A stretch of 11,439 bases of DNA from positions 1 through 11,439 of the forward strand of contig JADCGM010000203.1 of NCBI GenBank assembly GCA_020249025.1, given 5' to 3'. Positions 1 through 8,846 of the stretch are shown piece by piece. Each line of letters begins with the position of its first letter. Within the stretch, counting starts at the first letter, position 1. Under the pieces are notes generated by a model that saw nothing but the letters and a program-made list of their open reading frames with translations, was not told the origin of the DNA and searched no databases. The translations under genes were made by a program, and so were the position numbers. This DNA is from Alphaproteobacteria bacterium (GTDB lineage Bacteria; Pseudomonadota; Alphaproteobacteria; Sphingomonadales; Sphingomonadaceae).

Positions 1-861
1 ATGGCGACCGACGTCGTCGCCGCCGCACCCGACAGCGTTCATGTCGCCATCGGCCCCGACGCCGACGGCTGGCGGGCGCTCGCCATCGTTGACCGGGCGC
101 TGATGGCCGGCTGGCTCGCCCGCCTCGCCGGGGCCGGGATCGACCCCGAGCGCATGCTGCCCGCGCCGCTGCTCATCGCCGCCCCGGCCGAGGGCGTGGC
201 GACGCTGCGCGACGGCGGCCTGGTGCTCGCCCGCGGCGCCCGCCTCGCCTTCGCGGCGGAACCCGATCTCGCCGCGCTGCTGATCGGCGAGACGCCCGCG
301 ACCGAGATCGACGCCGCCGCCTTCGAGGCCGGGCTGGCCGCCGCGCTCGAGGCCGCCCCCGTCGATCTGCGGCAAGGCGACTATGCGCTGAAGCGGCCGT
401 GGCAGTGGGACCGCCGCCGGCTGCGCCGCCTCGCGCTGCTTGCCGCCGCCATTCTCGCCGTGACGCTTATCGCCGACGTCGCGCGCTGGCTGCGCCACGA
501 TTTCGCTGCCGACGCTGCCGCCGAAGCGGCGCGCGCCACCGCCCAGGAGGTGCTGCCGCGCGGAACTGTCGTCACCGATCCGGAGGCGCAGGTCGCCGGC
601 CGCCTCGCCGAGACCGGCGGCGGCGCGTGGCAGGCGCTCGCCGCGCATCTCGTCGCCGCGGTTCAGGCCGGCGACGGGGTCGAGCTCACCGCCATCGGCT
701 ATGCGAACGGCGCGCTGCAGGCGACCGCCGCCGCGCCCAGCCCCGCCGCGCTCGCCGCACTCGCCGACCGCCTGCGCGCCGCCGGGCTCAACGTCGCCGC
801 CGGCGCGCCGCGCGCTGACGGCGGCCGCCAGCTCGCCGACTTCACGGTGACCGCCGCATGA
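1..861 (+). CDS. gspL: Type II secretion system protein GspL, 5' end cut off by the window
   Basis: GspL is an inner-membrane protein of the T2SS assembly platform. Its cytoplasmic actin-like domain binds the ATPase GspE, and its periplasmic domain pairs with GspM. The 286 visible codons show the end of the cytoplasmic domain (about residues 1-120), the linker motif DLRQGDYALKRPW near residues 122-134 that typically precedes the GspL membrane helix, one transmembrane helix (about 143-162) and a periplasmic region to 286. The frame is open at base 1. The ATG there is probably internal, because the family usually has a longer cytoplasmic part; this suggests that roughly 80-100 residues lie upstream. 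The stop overlaps the gspM start as ATGA. The gspM and gspN genes directly downstream support the call. Identification is by family knowledge; no catalytic residues apply. Confidence 0.88.
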   Translation: MATDVVAAAPDSVHVAIGPDADGWRALAIVDRALMAGWLARLAGAGIDPERMLPAPLLIAAPAEGVATLRDGGLVLARGARLAFAAEPDLAALLIGETPATEIDAAAFEAGLAAALEAAPVDLRQGDYALKRPWQWDRRRLRRLALLAAAILAVTLIADVARWLRHDFAADAAAEAARATAQEVLPRGTVVTDPEAQVAGRLAETGGGAWQALAAHLVAAVQAGDGVELTAIGYANGALQATAAAPSPAALAALADRLRAAGLNVAAGAPRADGGRQLADFTVTAA

Positions 862-1334
862 GCGCCGCGCTGACCTGGTGGCGGGAGCGCACCCCGCGCG
901 AACAGCGGCTGCTCGCCGTGATGGGCGCGGTCGCTGCCGCCGTTCTCGGCTGGCTGCTGATCCTGCGTCCGCTCGATCTCGCGGTGGCGGCGGCGGCCGA
1001 GCGCCATGCCCGCGCGGCGGTGTCGGCAGGTCGCGTCGCCGGCATGGCCGAGGCCATCCGTCGCGCGCCCGCCCGCGCCGCGCCGGCCCGGCAGGGGACG
1101 GTCACCGACCTTGTCGCCCGCCGCGCGACGGAGGCGGGGGTGACGCTGGCGAGCAACGTCGCCGCGGGCGATGCGCGCACCGAACTCACCATCGCCGCAA
1201 TCCGCACCCCCGCGCTGCTCGGCTGGCTCGGCGAACTGCAGACGAAGGACGGCCTGCGCGTCGACCGGGTGCAGGCGACTCGCAACGGCGACGGCACGCT
1301 CGCCGCGACCGTCGTGCTCGCGGACCCGCGGTGA
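858..1334 (+). CDS. gspM: Type II secretion system protein GspM
   Basis: This 158-residue bitopic inner-membrane protein partners GspL in the T2SS platform. The N-terminus (MSAALTWWRERTPREQRLL) is the short amphipathic cytoplasmic stretch typical of GspM. It is followed by one transmembrane helix at about residues 18-37, an alanine-rich coiled region, and a C-terminal ferredoxin-like periplasmic domain (about 80-158). The length matches the family. The ATG at 858 overlaps the gspL stop (ATGA), with only a weak GGTGA upstream, so translation is probably coupled to gspL. The stop in turn overlaps the gspN start. The sequence is weakly conserved, as is usual for GspM, so the call leans on topology, length and position. 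Confidence 0.88.
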   Translation: MSAALTWWRERTPREQRLLAVMGAVAAAVLGWLLILRPLDLAVAAAAERHARAAVSAGRVAGMAEAIRRAPARAAPARQGTVTDLVARRATEAGVTLASNVAAGDARTELTIAAIRTPALLGWLGELQTKDGLRVDRVQATRNGDGTLAATVVLADPR

Positions 1335-2029
1335 AGCTGCGGCTGCCCTTCGGCCCGCGCGTCGCGCTGGGGCTGGCGGCGCTCGCCGCGCTCGTCGTCA
1401 CCTTCCCGATGCGCCTCGCGCTCGATGCGCTCGATCTCGATGCGCGCGGCCTGACCGCGCGCGAGGTGCGCGGATCGGTATGGAGCGCGGAACTGCGCGG
1501 CGTGAAGGTGCGCGACGCGATCGTCGGCGATGTCGAGGCGGGGCTGTCGCCGGGCTCGCTGTTGCTCGGGACCGCGCGCATTCGGCTGACAGGCGGCGCG
1601 CTGACCGGCGCGATCTACACCAGCCCGCGCGGCTTCGGGGTTGAAGGCGTCTCGGGCGCGCTTCCGGCCATCGCCGCGCTGCCGCCGCTCCCGGCTTCGT
1701 CGCTGACGCTCGACGGCCTCGCCATCGGCTTTCGCGACGGCGTCTGCGACCGCGCCGAGGGCGGCGCGCGGCTGTCGGTCGCGCCGGTCGCGGGCGTCGG
1801 CATCGGCGAGATGCGCGCCACCGCCCGCTGCGATGGGGAGGCGGCGTTGCTGCCTTTCCAGGCCGACAGCGGCGTCGCCACCGCCGAGATGCGCATCTAC
1901 GCCGCCGGCCGCTATGCGCTGACGCTGACGATGATGGGGGCCGATGCGCAGCTCACCAACCTGCTCGTCGCCGCGGGCTTTCGGACCGCGCCGACCGGCC
2001 TTGCGCTGACCGTGGAGGGAAGCCTGTGA
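1331..2029 (+). CDS. gspN: Type II secretion system protein GspN
   Basis: This 232-residue protein is encoded from a GTG start that overlaps the gspM stop as GTGA. There is no clear ribosome binding site, so translational coupling is likely. GspN is an accessory inner-membrane T2SS protein, present in only some systems and often dispensable. A membrane anchor spans about residues 9-25. The family-typical segment GSVWSAELRGVKV lies near 48-60, followed by a beta-rich periplasmic region with two cysteines (in DGVCDRA and ATARCDG) that could form a disulfide. The open frame extends upstream of 1331, but only as an arginine-rich shadow of gspM, so the start at 1331 is preferred. The stop overlaps the next gene. 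Confidence 0.85.
   Translation: MKLRLPFGPRVALGLAALAALVVTFPMRLALDALDLDARGLTAREVRGSVWSAELRGVKVRDAIVGDVEAGLSPGSLLLGTARIRLTGGALTGAIYTSPRGFGVEGVSGALPAIAALPPLPASSLTLDGLAIGFRDGVCDRAEGGARLSVAPVAGVGIGEMRATARCDGEAALLPFQADSGVATAEMRIYAAGRYALTLTMMGADAQLTNLLVAAGFRTAPTGLALTVEGSL
2014..2018 (+). promoter_or_regulatory. Ribosome binding site for the lipoprotein gene after gspN
   Basis: GGAGG sits 7 bases before the GTG at 2026, inside the end of gspN. Unlike gspM and gspN, this gene has a strong Shine-Dalgarno sequence of its own, which fixes the GTG start and suggests it can be translated independently of coupling. Confidence 0.6.
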
Positions 2030-2493
2030 TCCGCGCCGTCCTGCCGCCGCTGCTCGCCGCGCTGCTCGTCGGTGGCTGCGCCGCGTCGCCGCGCGCGGCG
2101 TCCGCTCCGCCGCCGCAAAGCGCGCTGCCGCTCGCCGAACTGCCCGCGCAGGCGCTGCCCAAGGGGCGCTGCGCGCTGTTCCTGTGGGAGCGCACCGCCG
2201 GGCCGCCGCGGCGCATCCTCATGGCGACTGCGCAGCCCGGCCTCGCCCGTATCGTCTGGCGAGGCGCGGCGGTCGATCTCGCGCAGACGGGGGGCAGCGG
2301 CGACGCCGTCTTCGGGCTGACGCCCAGGGCCGGCTATGCGGGCAGCGGGGTCGCCATCGACCTCGATCTCGATTTCGCGGGCGGGTCGCCGCTCGCCGGC
2401 GGGCTCGTCGTGCGCGAGGGGTCGCTGGCGTTCACGCCGGCTGGCGGCGACACCGTCATCGTCGGCGTCGCCGGGCTTATCGGCTGCGGCTAG
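2026..2493 (+). CDS. Small predicted lipoprotein at the end of the T2SS operon, function unknown
   Basis: This 155-residue protein starts at a GTG that overlaps the gspN stop (GTGA). It has a type II signal peptide: one arginine in the n-region, a leucine/alanine core and the lipobox LLVGGC with the cysteine at residue 18. A proline- and alanine-rich linker follows (about 19-45), then a compact beta-rich domain (about 47-155) containing GRCALFLWERT near the start and a cysteine one residue from the C-terminus. Cys49 and Cys154 could form a disulfide closing the domain. I do not recognise a characterised family. Position and lipidation make a T2SS-associated envelope role plausible, for example pilotin-like help to the secretin GspD, but the sequence does not look like the known GspS or AspS pilotins. 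That role is inference. The stop codon directly abuts the stop of the convergent gene. Confidence 0.75.
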   Translation: MIRAVLPPLLAALLVGGCAASPRAASAPPPQSALPLAELPAQALPKGRCALFLWERTAGPPRRILMATAQPGLARIVWRGAAVDLAQTGGSGDAVFGLTPRAGYAGSGVAIDLDLDFAGGSPLAGGLVVREGSLAFTPAGGDTVIVGVAGLIGCG

Positions 2494-2496
2494 CTA
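2491..2496. other. Abutting stop codons of convergent genes forming the palindrome TAGCTA
   Basis: Bases 2491-2493 (TAG) end the plus-strand lipoprotein, and bases 2494-2496 (CTA, read TAG on the minus strand) end the minus-strand lipoprotein. There are no bases between the two reading frames, and I see no strong hairpin with a T-tract nearby. Any terminator for either operon must therefore lie within the opposing coding sequence. Confidence 0.9.
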
Positions 2497-2924
2497 GGGC
2501 GCCTTCGGCTGGGGCGCGTCGAGATCGTAGAGCGAGCAGCGCTCGAGGATGACCGGCGCGCTGTTGTCGCGCACCACTGACATCTTGCGGTCGGGCAGCG
2601 CGGTCAGCTCCCAGCGTTCGACGTTCGACACGCCCTCGCCGACGCAGGCCATCTCGATCTGCAGGCCGTTGGCGACCGGGGTTTCCCTCTGGAACAGACA
2701 GGTCAGGCCGTCGGCGAGGCGCACCTGCTCGGCGGCGAAGTCCCACCAGCGGATGTCGCACTCTTCCTGGCTCGGCCCCCAGCGCCCGGCGAAGTTCAGC
2801 CCGAGATCGCCGCCCTTGGCGGCGGCGGTAACATGCGCCGGCGATCCGGCCTCGGTCTCCGCCGGCGCGCTGTCGCAGGCGGCGAGCGCCAGCAGGATCA
2901 GAAGCGTCGCAACCGGGCGTGCCG

Positions 2925-2928
<4 letters not shown>
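2494..2928 (-). CDS. Small cysteine-rich predicted lipoprotein coupled to ppdK, function unknown
   Basis: This 144-residue protein starts at a TTG whose first bases overlap the ppdK stop (TTGA). A weak AGGTGG lies 7 bases upstream, within the end of ppdK. The TTG start gives a complete lipoprotein signal: Arg4, a leucine-rich core at 8-15 and the lipobox LAAC with Cys18. The mature part has a short alanine/glutamate-rich linker (about 20-45), then a domain beginning [10 protein letters not shown]. It contains four cysteines (57, 77, 95, 131) and several tryptophans, consistent with two disulfides in a small periplasmic beta-barrel or lipocalin-like fold. The fold is inferred from the pattern; I do not recognise the family. 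Overlap with ppdK suggests co-transcription, but a direct functional link between a lipoprotein and a cytoplasmic enzyme is not obvious. Confidence 0.75.
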
Positions 2929-5636
<2,708 letters not shown>

Positions 5637-5640
5637 CGTT

Positions 5641-5646
5641 CCTCCT
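5641..5646 (-). promoter_or_regulatory. Ribosome binding site of ppdK
   Basis: On the minus strand, a full AGGAGG lies 4 bases before the ATG at 5636 and 13 before the in-frame ATG at 5627 (Met4). This favours the first ATG, although the spacing is slightly short. The exact consensus fits a highly translated gene. Confidence 0.65.
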
Positions 5647-5720
5647 CTTCCCGCGCCCCATCGCGGGAGCGGGTGGCAAGCACAGCGTGGCGGGTGCGGG
5701 GCGTGTCCGTCGCCCGAACG

Positions 5721-5775
5721 CCCCTCACCCTGCCGCTCTGCGTGCGCCTGTCCCTCTCCCGGCCAGGGGAGAGGG
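5721..5775. repeat. Dispersed-type intergenic repeat with 9-bp hairpin between glyS and ppdK
   Basis: Bases 5752-5760 (CCCTCTCCC) and 5767-5775 (GGGAGAGGG) form a perfect 9-bp stem with a 6-base loop. The stem begins 4 bases past the glyS stop. The adjoining CCCCTCACCC at 5721-5730 completes an arrangement that I recognise from general experience as a common interspersed intergenic element in alphaproteobacterial genomes. Copy number cannot be seen in one window. There is no T-tract after the stem, so it is not a textbook intrinsic terminator. It could stabilise the glyQS mRNA 3' end or attenuate read-through into ppdK. The rest of the 5637-5779 gap shows only the ppdK ribosome binding site; I see no convincing promoter. 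Confidence 0.6.
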
Positions 5776-5779
5776 TCAA

Positions 5780-7864
5780 CTAACCCTCTATTCGCCCAAA
5801 GTCCGCAACCGTATGCGCCGCCGCGCGGATCCGCGCCAGCAAGCGCAAACGGTTCGCCCGGACGTCCGTTTCGTCGGCGTTGACCGTCACGCGGTCGAAG
5901 AAGTTGTCGATCGGCGCGCGCAGGCCCGCGAGCGCCGTCATCGCACCCGCGAAGTCCTCGCGCCCGACCGCGCTCTCCGCCGCCGGGATCGCCGCATCGA
6001 GCGCGGCCGCCAGCGCCTGTTCCTCATCGGCGGCGAGCAGCTTGGGATCGACCGCGCCGTCATAAGCGACCCCGTCTTTCTTCTCCTCGATCCGCAGAAT
6101 ATTCGCCGCCCGCTTGTACCCCGCGAGCAGATTGGCCCCGTCGTCGGTCGCGACAAACGCCTGCAACGCCTTCACGCGGGCGAGCAGCCGGACCAGATCG
6201 TCCTCGCCGCCGAGCGCAAACACGGCATCGATGAGGTCGTGCCGCGCGCCCGCTTCGCGCTGCTGGACCTTCAGGCGGTCGATCAGGAACTCCAGCATTT
6301 CGCGATACACGGCCCGCGAACCGTCCTGGTACTCCGCGAACGGGAACTCTGCCTGCCGGAACAGCCCGACCGAGCCGATGCGCAACTGGGCGCGGATCAG
6401 GATCGAAGCGATGCCGAGGGTCGATCTCCGGAGTGCGAACGGGTCTCGCGAACCTGTCGGCTTCTCGCCAATCGAGAAGAATCCCGCGAGCGTATCCAGC
6501 TTGTCCGCCAGCGCCACCGCTACCGTCACCGGCGCGGTCGGCACGTCGTCGTTCTGCCCAACCGGCTTGTAGTGGTCGCGGATGGCGTCGGCGATCTGCG
6601 GGTCGAGGCCTTCGGCGCGGGCGTAGTAGCCGCCCATGATGCCCTGAAGCTCGGGGAACTCGCCGACCATGCCGGTGACGAGATCGGCCTTGCACAGCCG
6701 GGCCGCCTGTTCGGCGAGATCGGGGTCGCAGCCGGGGATGTGCCCGGCGAGCCAGCGCGCCAGCTTGGCGACGCGCTCGACCTTGTCGGCCACCGTCCCG
6801 AGCTTTTCGTGGAAGACGATGTCGCCAAGCTTCGGCAGCCGCGATTCCAGCGTCGCCTTCTTGTCCTGCTCCCAGAAGAAGCGGGCGTCGCTCAAGCGGG
6901 CCGCGAGGACCTTGCGGTTGCCGGCGACGATGGCCGCGCCGCCGTCGCTCGCCTCGATGTTGGCGACGCAGACGAACGCCGGGGCGAGCGCGCCGGTCTT
7001 CGGATCGCGGCAGGCGAAATATTTCTGGTTCGCCCGCATCGTCAGCTGGATGACCTCGGGCGGCACGTCGAGGAAATCGGGGTCGAAATCGCCGAGCAGC
7101 GGCACCGGCCATTCGGTGAGCCCGGCGTTCTCGGCGAGAAGCCCCGCGTCCTCGATCAGTTCGAGACCGGCGGCCTTCGCCGCGTCGCGCGCCCGCTCGC
7201 CGATGATCCGCGCGCGCTCGGCCGCGTCGAGGATGACATGCGCATCGCGCAGCCGCGCCGCATAGACGTCGACCGAGGCGATCTCGACCGGGCCCGTCGA
7301 CAGGAAGCGATGCCCGCGCGTGGTGCGCCCGGCGCGGATGCCGTCGACCTCCAGATCGACGACGCGGTCGCCCAGGATCGCCACGATCCCATGCAGCGGC
7401 CGCACCCAGCGCAGCGCGCCCTCATGCGCCGAGCGCGTCCCCCAGCGCATCGACTTCGGCCACGGAAGGGCGCGGACGATGGCGGGCACGATCTCGGCGA
7501 GCAGCTCGGTCGTCGCGCGGCCCGGCTTGGCGATGACGGCGTAGAGGAAGCGGCCCTTGGGGTCGTCGCGCTCTTCGAGCTGGTCGCGAGAGAGGCCGGT
7601 CGATTTGAGGAAGCCCTCGACCGCCTGCGCCGGCGCATCGGCGCGCGGGCCGCGGCGTTCCTCATGAACGTCGGGCGTCGCCTGCGGCAGGCCGCGCGCG
7701 ATCAGCGCGAGGCGTCGCGGCGTGGCATGCGTCTCAAGGCCGGATGCGGTCAGCCCGGCCTCGGCGAGCTTCTCGCCGAACAGCCGCGCCAGATCCTCGC
7801 TGGCCTTCGCCTGCATCCGCGCCGGGATTTCCTCGCAGAACAGTTCGAGCAGGAAGTCGCTCAC
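5780..7864 (-). CDS. glyS: Glycyl-tRNA synthetase beta subunit
   Basis: This is the 694-residue beta subunit of the bacterial alpha2-beta2 glycyl-tRNA synthetase, which recognises tRNA-Gly while the alpha subunit carries the aminoacylation site. It matches the E. coli protein in length (689). Diagnostic segments are the N-terminal [12 protein letters not shown] (7-18), TPRRLAL (48-54), KSMRW (137-141), TRGHRF (182-187), [20 protein letters not shown] (315-334), [18 protein letters not shown] (391-408) and DPFALRR (474-480). A C-terminal DALR-type anticodon-binding region contains [19 protein letters not shown] (about 655-673). The GTG start overlaps the glyQ stop (GTGA), so the two subunits are probably coupled for balanced expression. 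The gene ends in TAG just before a hairpin repeat. It appears intact. Confidence 0.97.
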   Translation of the reverse strand: MSDFLLELFCEEIPARMQAKASEDLARLFGEKLAEAGLTASGLETHATPRRLALIARGLPQATPDVHEERRGPRADAPAQAVEGFLKSTGLSRDQLEERDDPKGRFLYAVIAKPGRATTELLAEIVPAIVRALPWPKSMRWGTRSAHEGALRWVRPLHGIVAILGDRVVDLEVDGIRAGRTTRGHRFLSTGPVEIASVDVYAARLRDAHVILDAAERARIIGERARDAAKAAGLELIEDAGLLAENAGLTEWPVPLLGDFDPDFLDVPPEVIQLTMRANQKYFACRDPKTGALAPAFVCVANIEASDGGAAIVAGNRKVLAARLSDARFFWEQDKKATLESRLPKLGDIVFHEKLGTVADKVERVAKLARWLAGHIPGCDPDLAEQAARLCKADLVTGMVGEFPELQGIMGGYYARAEGLDPQIADAIRDHYKPVGQNDDVPTAPVTVAVALADKLDTLAGFFSIGEKPTGSRDPFALRRSTLGIASILIRAQLRIGSVGLFRQAEFPFAEYQDGSRAVYREMLEFLIDRLKVQQREAGARHDLIDAVFALGGEDDLVRLLARVKALQAFVATDDGANLLAGYKRAANILRIEEKKDGVAYDGAVDPKLLAADEEQALAAALDAAIPAAESAVGREDFAGAMTALAGLRAPIDNFFDRVTVNADETDVRANRLRLLARIRAAAHTVADFGRIEG

Positions 7865-8733
7865 TTGGCGGCCCCCGCGTCCCAGCCGTTCTTCTTCATC
7901 CAGCCTTCGCAGCAGCCCTTCGCCAGCTCGCGGACGCGGCCGATATAGGCCTGGCGTTCGGCGACCGAGATGACGCCGCGCGCGTTCAGCAGGTTGAACA
8001 GATGGCTCGCCTCGATGGCGAGATCATAGGCGGGCAGCGGCAGGTCGGCGGCGAGAAGCTCGCGGCACTGGTCCTGCGCCTCGGTGAACTGCTTGAACAG
8101 CAGGTCGGTGCGGGCATGCTCGAAGTTGAAGGCGCTGAACTGGCGCTCGCTTTCGAGGAAGACGTCGCCATAGCTGACGCCATCGTCGTTGTAGGCGAGG
8201 TCGTAGATCGAATCCTTGCCCTGGATGTACATCGCCAGCCGCTCGAGACCGTAGGTGATCTCACCCGCGACCGGCGCGCATTCGATGCCGCCGACCTGCT
8301 GGAAATAGGTGAACTGCGTCACCTCCATCCCGTCGCACCACACCTCCCAGCCGAGGCCCCAGGCGCCGAGCGTCGGGCTCTCCCAATCGTCCTCGACGAA
8401 GCGGATGTCGTGCTTGGCGGTGTCGATGCCGATAGCGCGCAGCGAGCCGAGGTAGAGGTCGAGGATGTCCTCCGGGCTCGGCTTCAGGATGACCTGGAAC
8501 TGGTAATAATGCTGCAGCCGGTTGGGGTTCTCGCCGTAGCGCCCGTCGGACGGGCGGCGGCACGGCTGCGCATAGGCGGCGCGCCACGGATCGGGGCCGA
8601 GCGCGCGCAAGGTGGTCGCCGGGTGGAAGGTGCCGGCGCCCATGCGCAGGTCATAGGGCTGGAGGACCACGCAGCCCTGCGTGGCCCAATAGTCCTGGAG
8701 CGTCAGGATCAGCCTCTGGAACGACAGCGCCAC
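7861..8733 (-). CDS. glyQ: Glycyl-tRNA synthetase alpha subunit
   Basis: This 290-residue class II synthetase catalytic subunit activates glycine with ATP and transfers it to tRNA-Gly in the alpha2-beta2 enzyme. The sequence is highly conserved: [19 protein letters not shown] (10-28), [20 protein letters not shown] (31-50), [20 protein letters not shown] (59-78; class II motif 2 region), [20 protein letters not shown] (111-130), [12 protein letters not shown] (135-146) and [13 protein letters not shown] (157-169; motif 3 with its arginine). The start is GTG at 8733, supported by AAGGAG 5 bases upstream and by alignment of the N-terminus with the family; no in-frame ATG competes. Cys58, in [10 protein letters not shown], stands where E. 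coli GlyQ has serine, probably a lineage variant. It is likely the first gene of a glyQ-glyS(-ppdK-lipoprotein) unit. Confidence 0.98.
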   Translation of the reverse strand: MALSFQRLILTLQDYWATQGCVVLQPYDLRMGAGTFHPATTLRALGPDPWRAAYAQPCRRPSDGRYGENPNRLQHYYQFQVILKPSPEDILDLYLGSLRAIGIDTAKHDIRFVEDDWESPTLGAWGLGWEVWCDGMEVTQFTYFQQVGGIECAPVAGEITYGLERLAMYIQGKDSIYDLAYNDDGVSYGDVFLESERQFSAFNFEHARTDLLFKQFTEAQDQCRELLAADLPLPAYDLAIEASHLFNLLNARGVISVAERQAYIGRVRELAKGCCEGWMKKNGWDAGAAK

Positions 8734-8738
8734 GAGCG

Positions 8739-8744
8739 CTCCTT
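8739..8744 (-). promoter_or_regulatory. Ribosome binding site of glyQ
   Basis: AAGGAG on the minus strand lies 5 bases before the GTG codon at 8733. It confirms the non-ATG start of glyQ. Confidence 0.65.
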
Positions 8745-8770
8745 CGCGGGTGCAAAAAAGGTGCGCGCCG

Positions 8771-8797
8771 ATTACCGGCGGGGGGGAGGGGGGTCAA
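8771..8797 (-). promoter_or_regulatory. Candidate sigma-70-type promoter for glyQ
   Basis: On the minus strand, TTGACC (8797-8792) is a good -35 element. GGTAAT (8776-8771) follows after 15 bases and matches 4 of 6 positions of TATAAT; sliding 2 bases downstream gives 17-base spacing with TAATCG, a poorer match. It is the only place in the 8734-8846 gap with both elements. Initiation near 8764 would leave a leader of about 30 bases starting within GCACC-T6-GCACC, a 5-base direct repeat flanking a T-tract. The spacer is almost pure C/G, so the call is tentative. Confidence 0.35.
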
Positions 8798-8812
8798 GGT
8801 TTGGGGGTGGGG
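8780..8812 (+). other. Potential G-quadruplex tract over the glyQ promoter region
   Basis: The plus strand carries four G-runs of 7, 6, 5 and 4 bases (8780-8786, 8788-8793, 8803-8807, 8809-8812), separated by loops of 1, 9 and 1 bases. This fits a relaxed quadruplex pattern with at least three tetrads. It lies on the template strand for glyQ, and the 9-base loop overlaps the candidate -35 element. Whether it folds cannot be judged from sequence alone. Confidence 0.45.
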
Positions 8813-8846
8813 TGAGGCCAGGGCGACCCGCGCCGCCTCCGGCACA

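Noticed and set aside
1..3. ATG at base 1 as the true gspL start
   Set aside because: GspL normally has a longer cytoplasmic domain, and the homologous segment here begins mid-domain. The ATG is probably an internal methionine codon at the window edge.
878..1330. Upstream extension of the gspN frame to 878
   Set aside because: The extension is Arg/Gly-rich and is an out-of-frame reading of gspM. The GTGA junction at 1331 gives the family-typical N-terminus.
2494..2530. GCC-TTC-GGC mini-hairpin just past the convergent stop codons as a bidirectional terminator
   Set aside because: It is a 3-bp stem with no T-tract on either side, and such stems arise by chance in GC-rich coding sequence.
5687..7948. 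Long open frame of 753 codons on the plus strand, antisense to glyS
   Set aside because: It has the same GC-driven shadow behaviour, and its composition matches the other antisense frames rather than any family. It also crosses the glyQ/glyS junction.
8754..8780. Hairpin CGCCG/CGGCG followed by T6 on the minus strand as an intrinsic terminator for the molybdoenzyme gene
   Set aside because: The stem is only 5 bp and the T-run starts 6 bases after it, unlike a functional intrinsic terminator. The same bases overlap the candidate glyQ -10 region.
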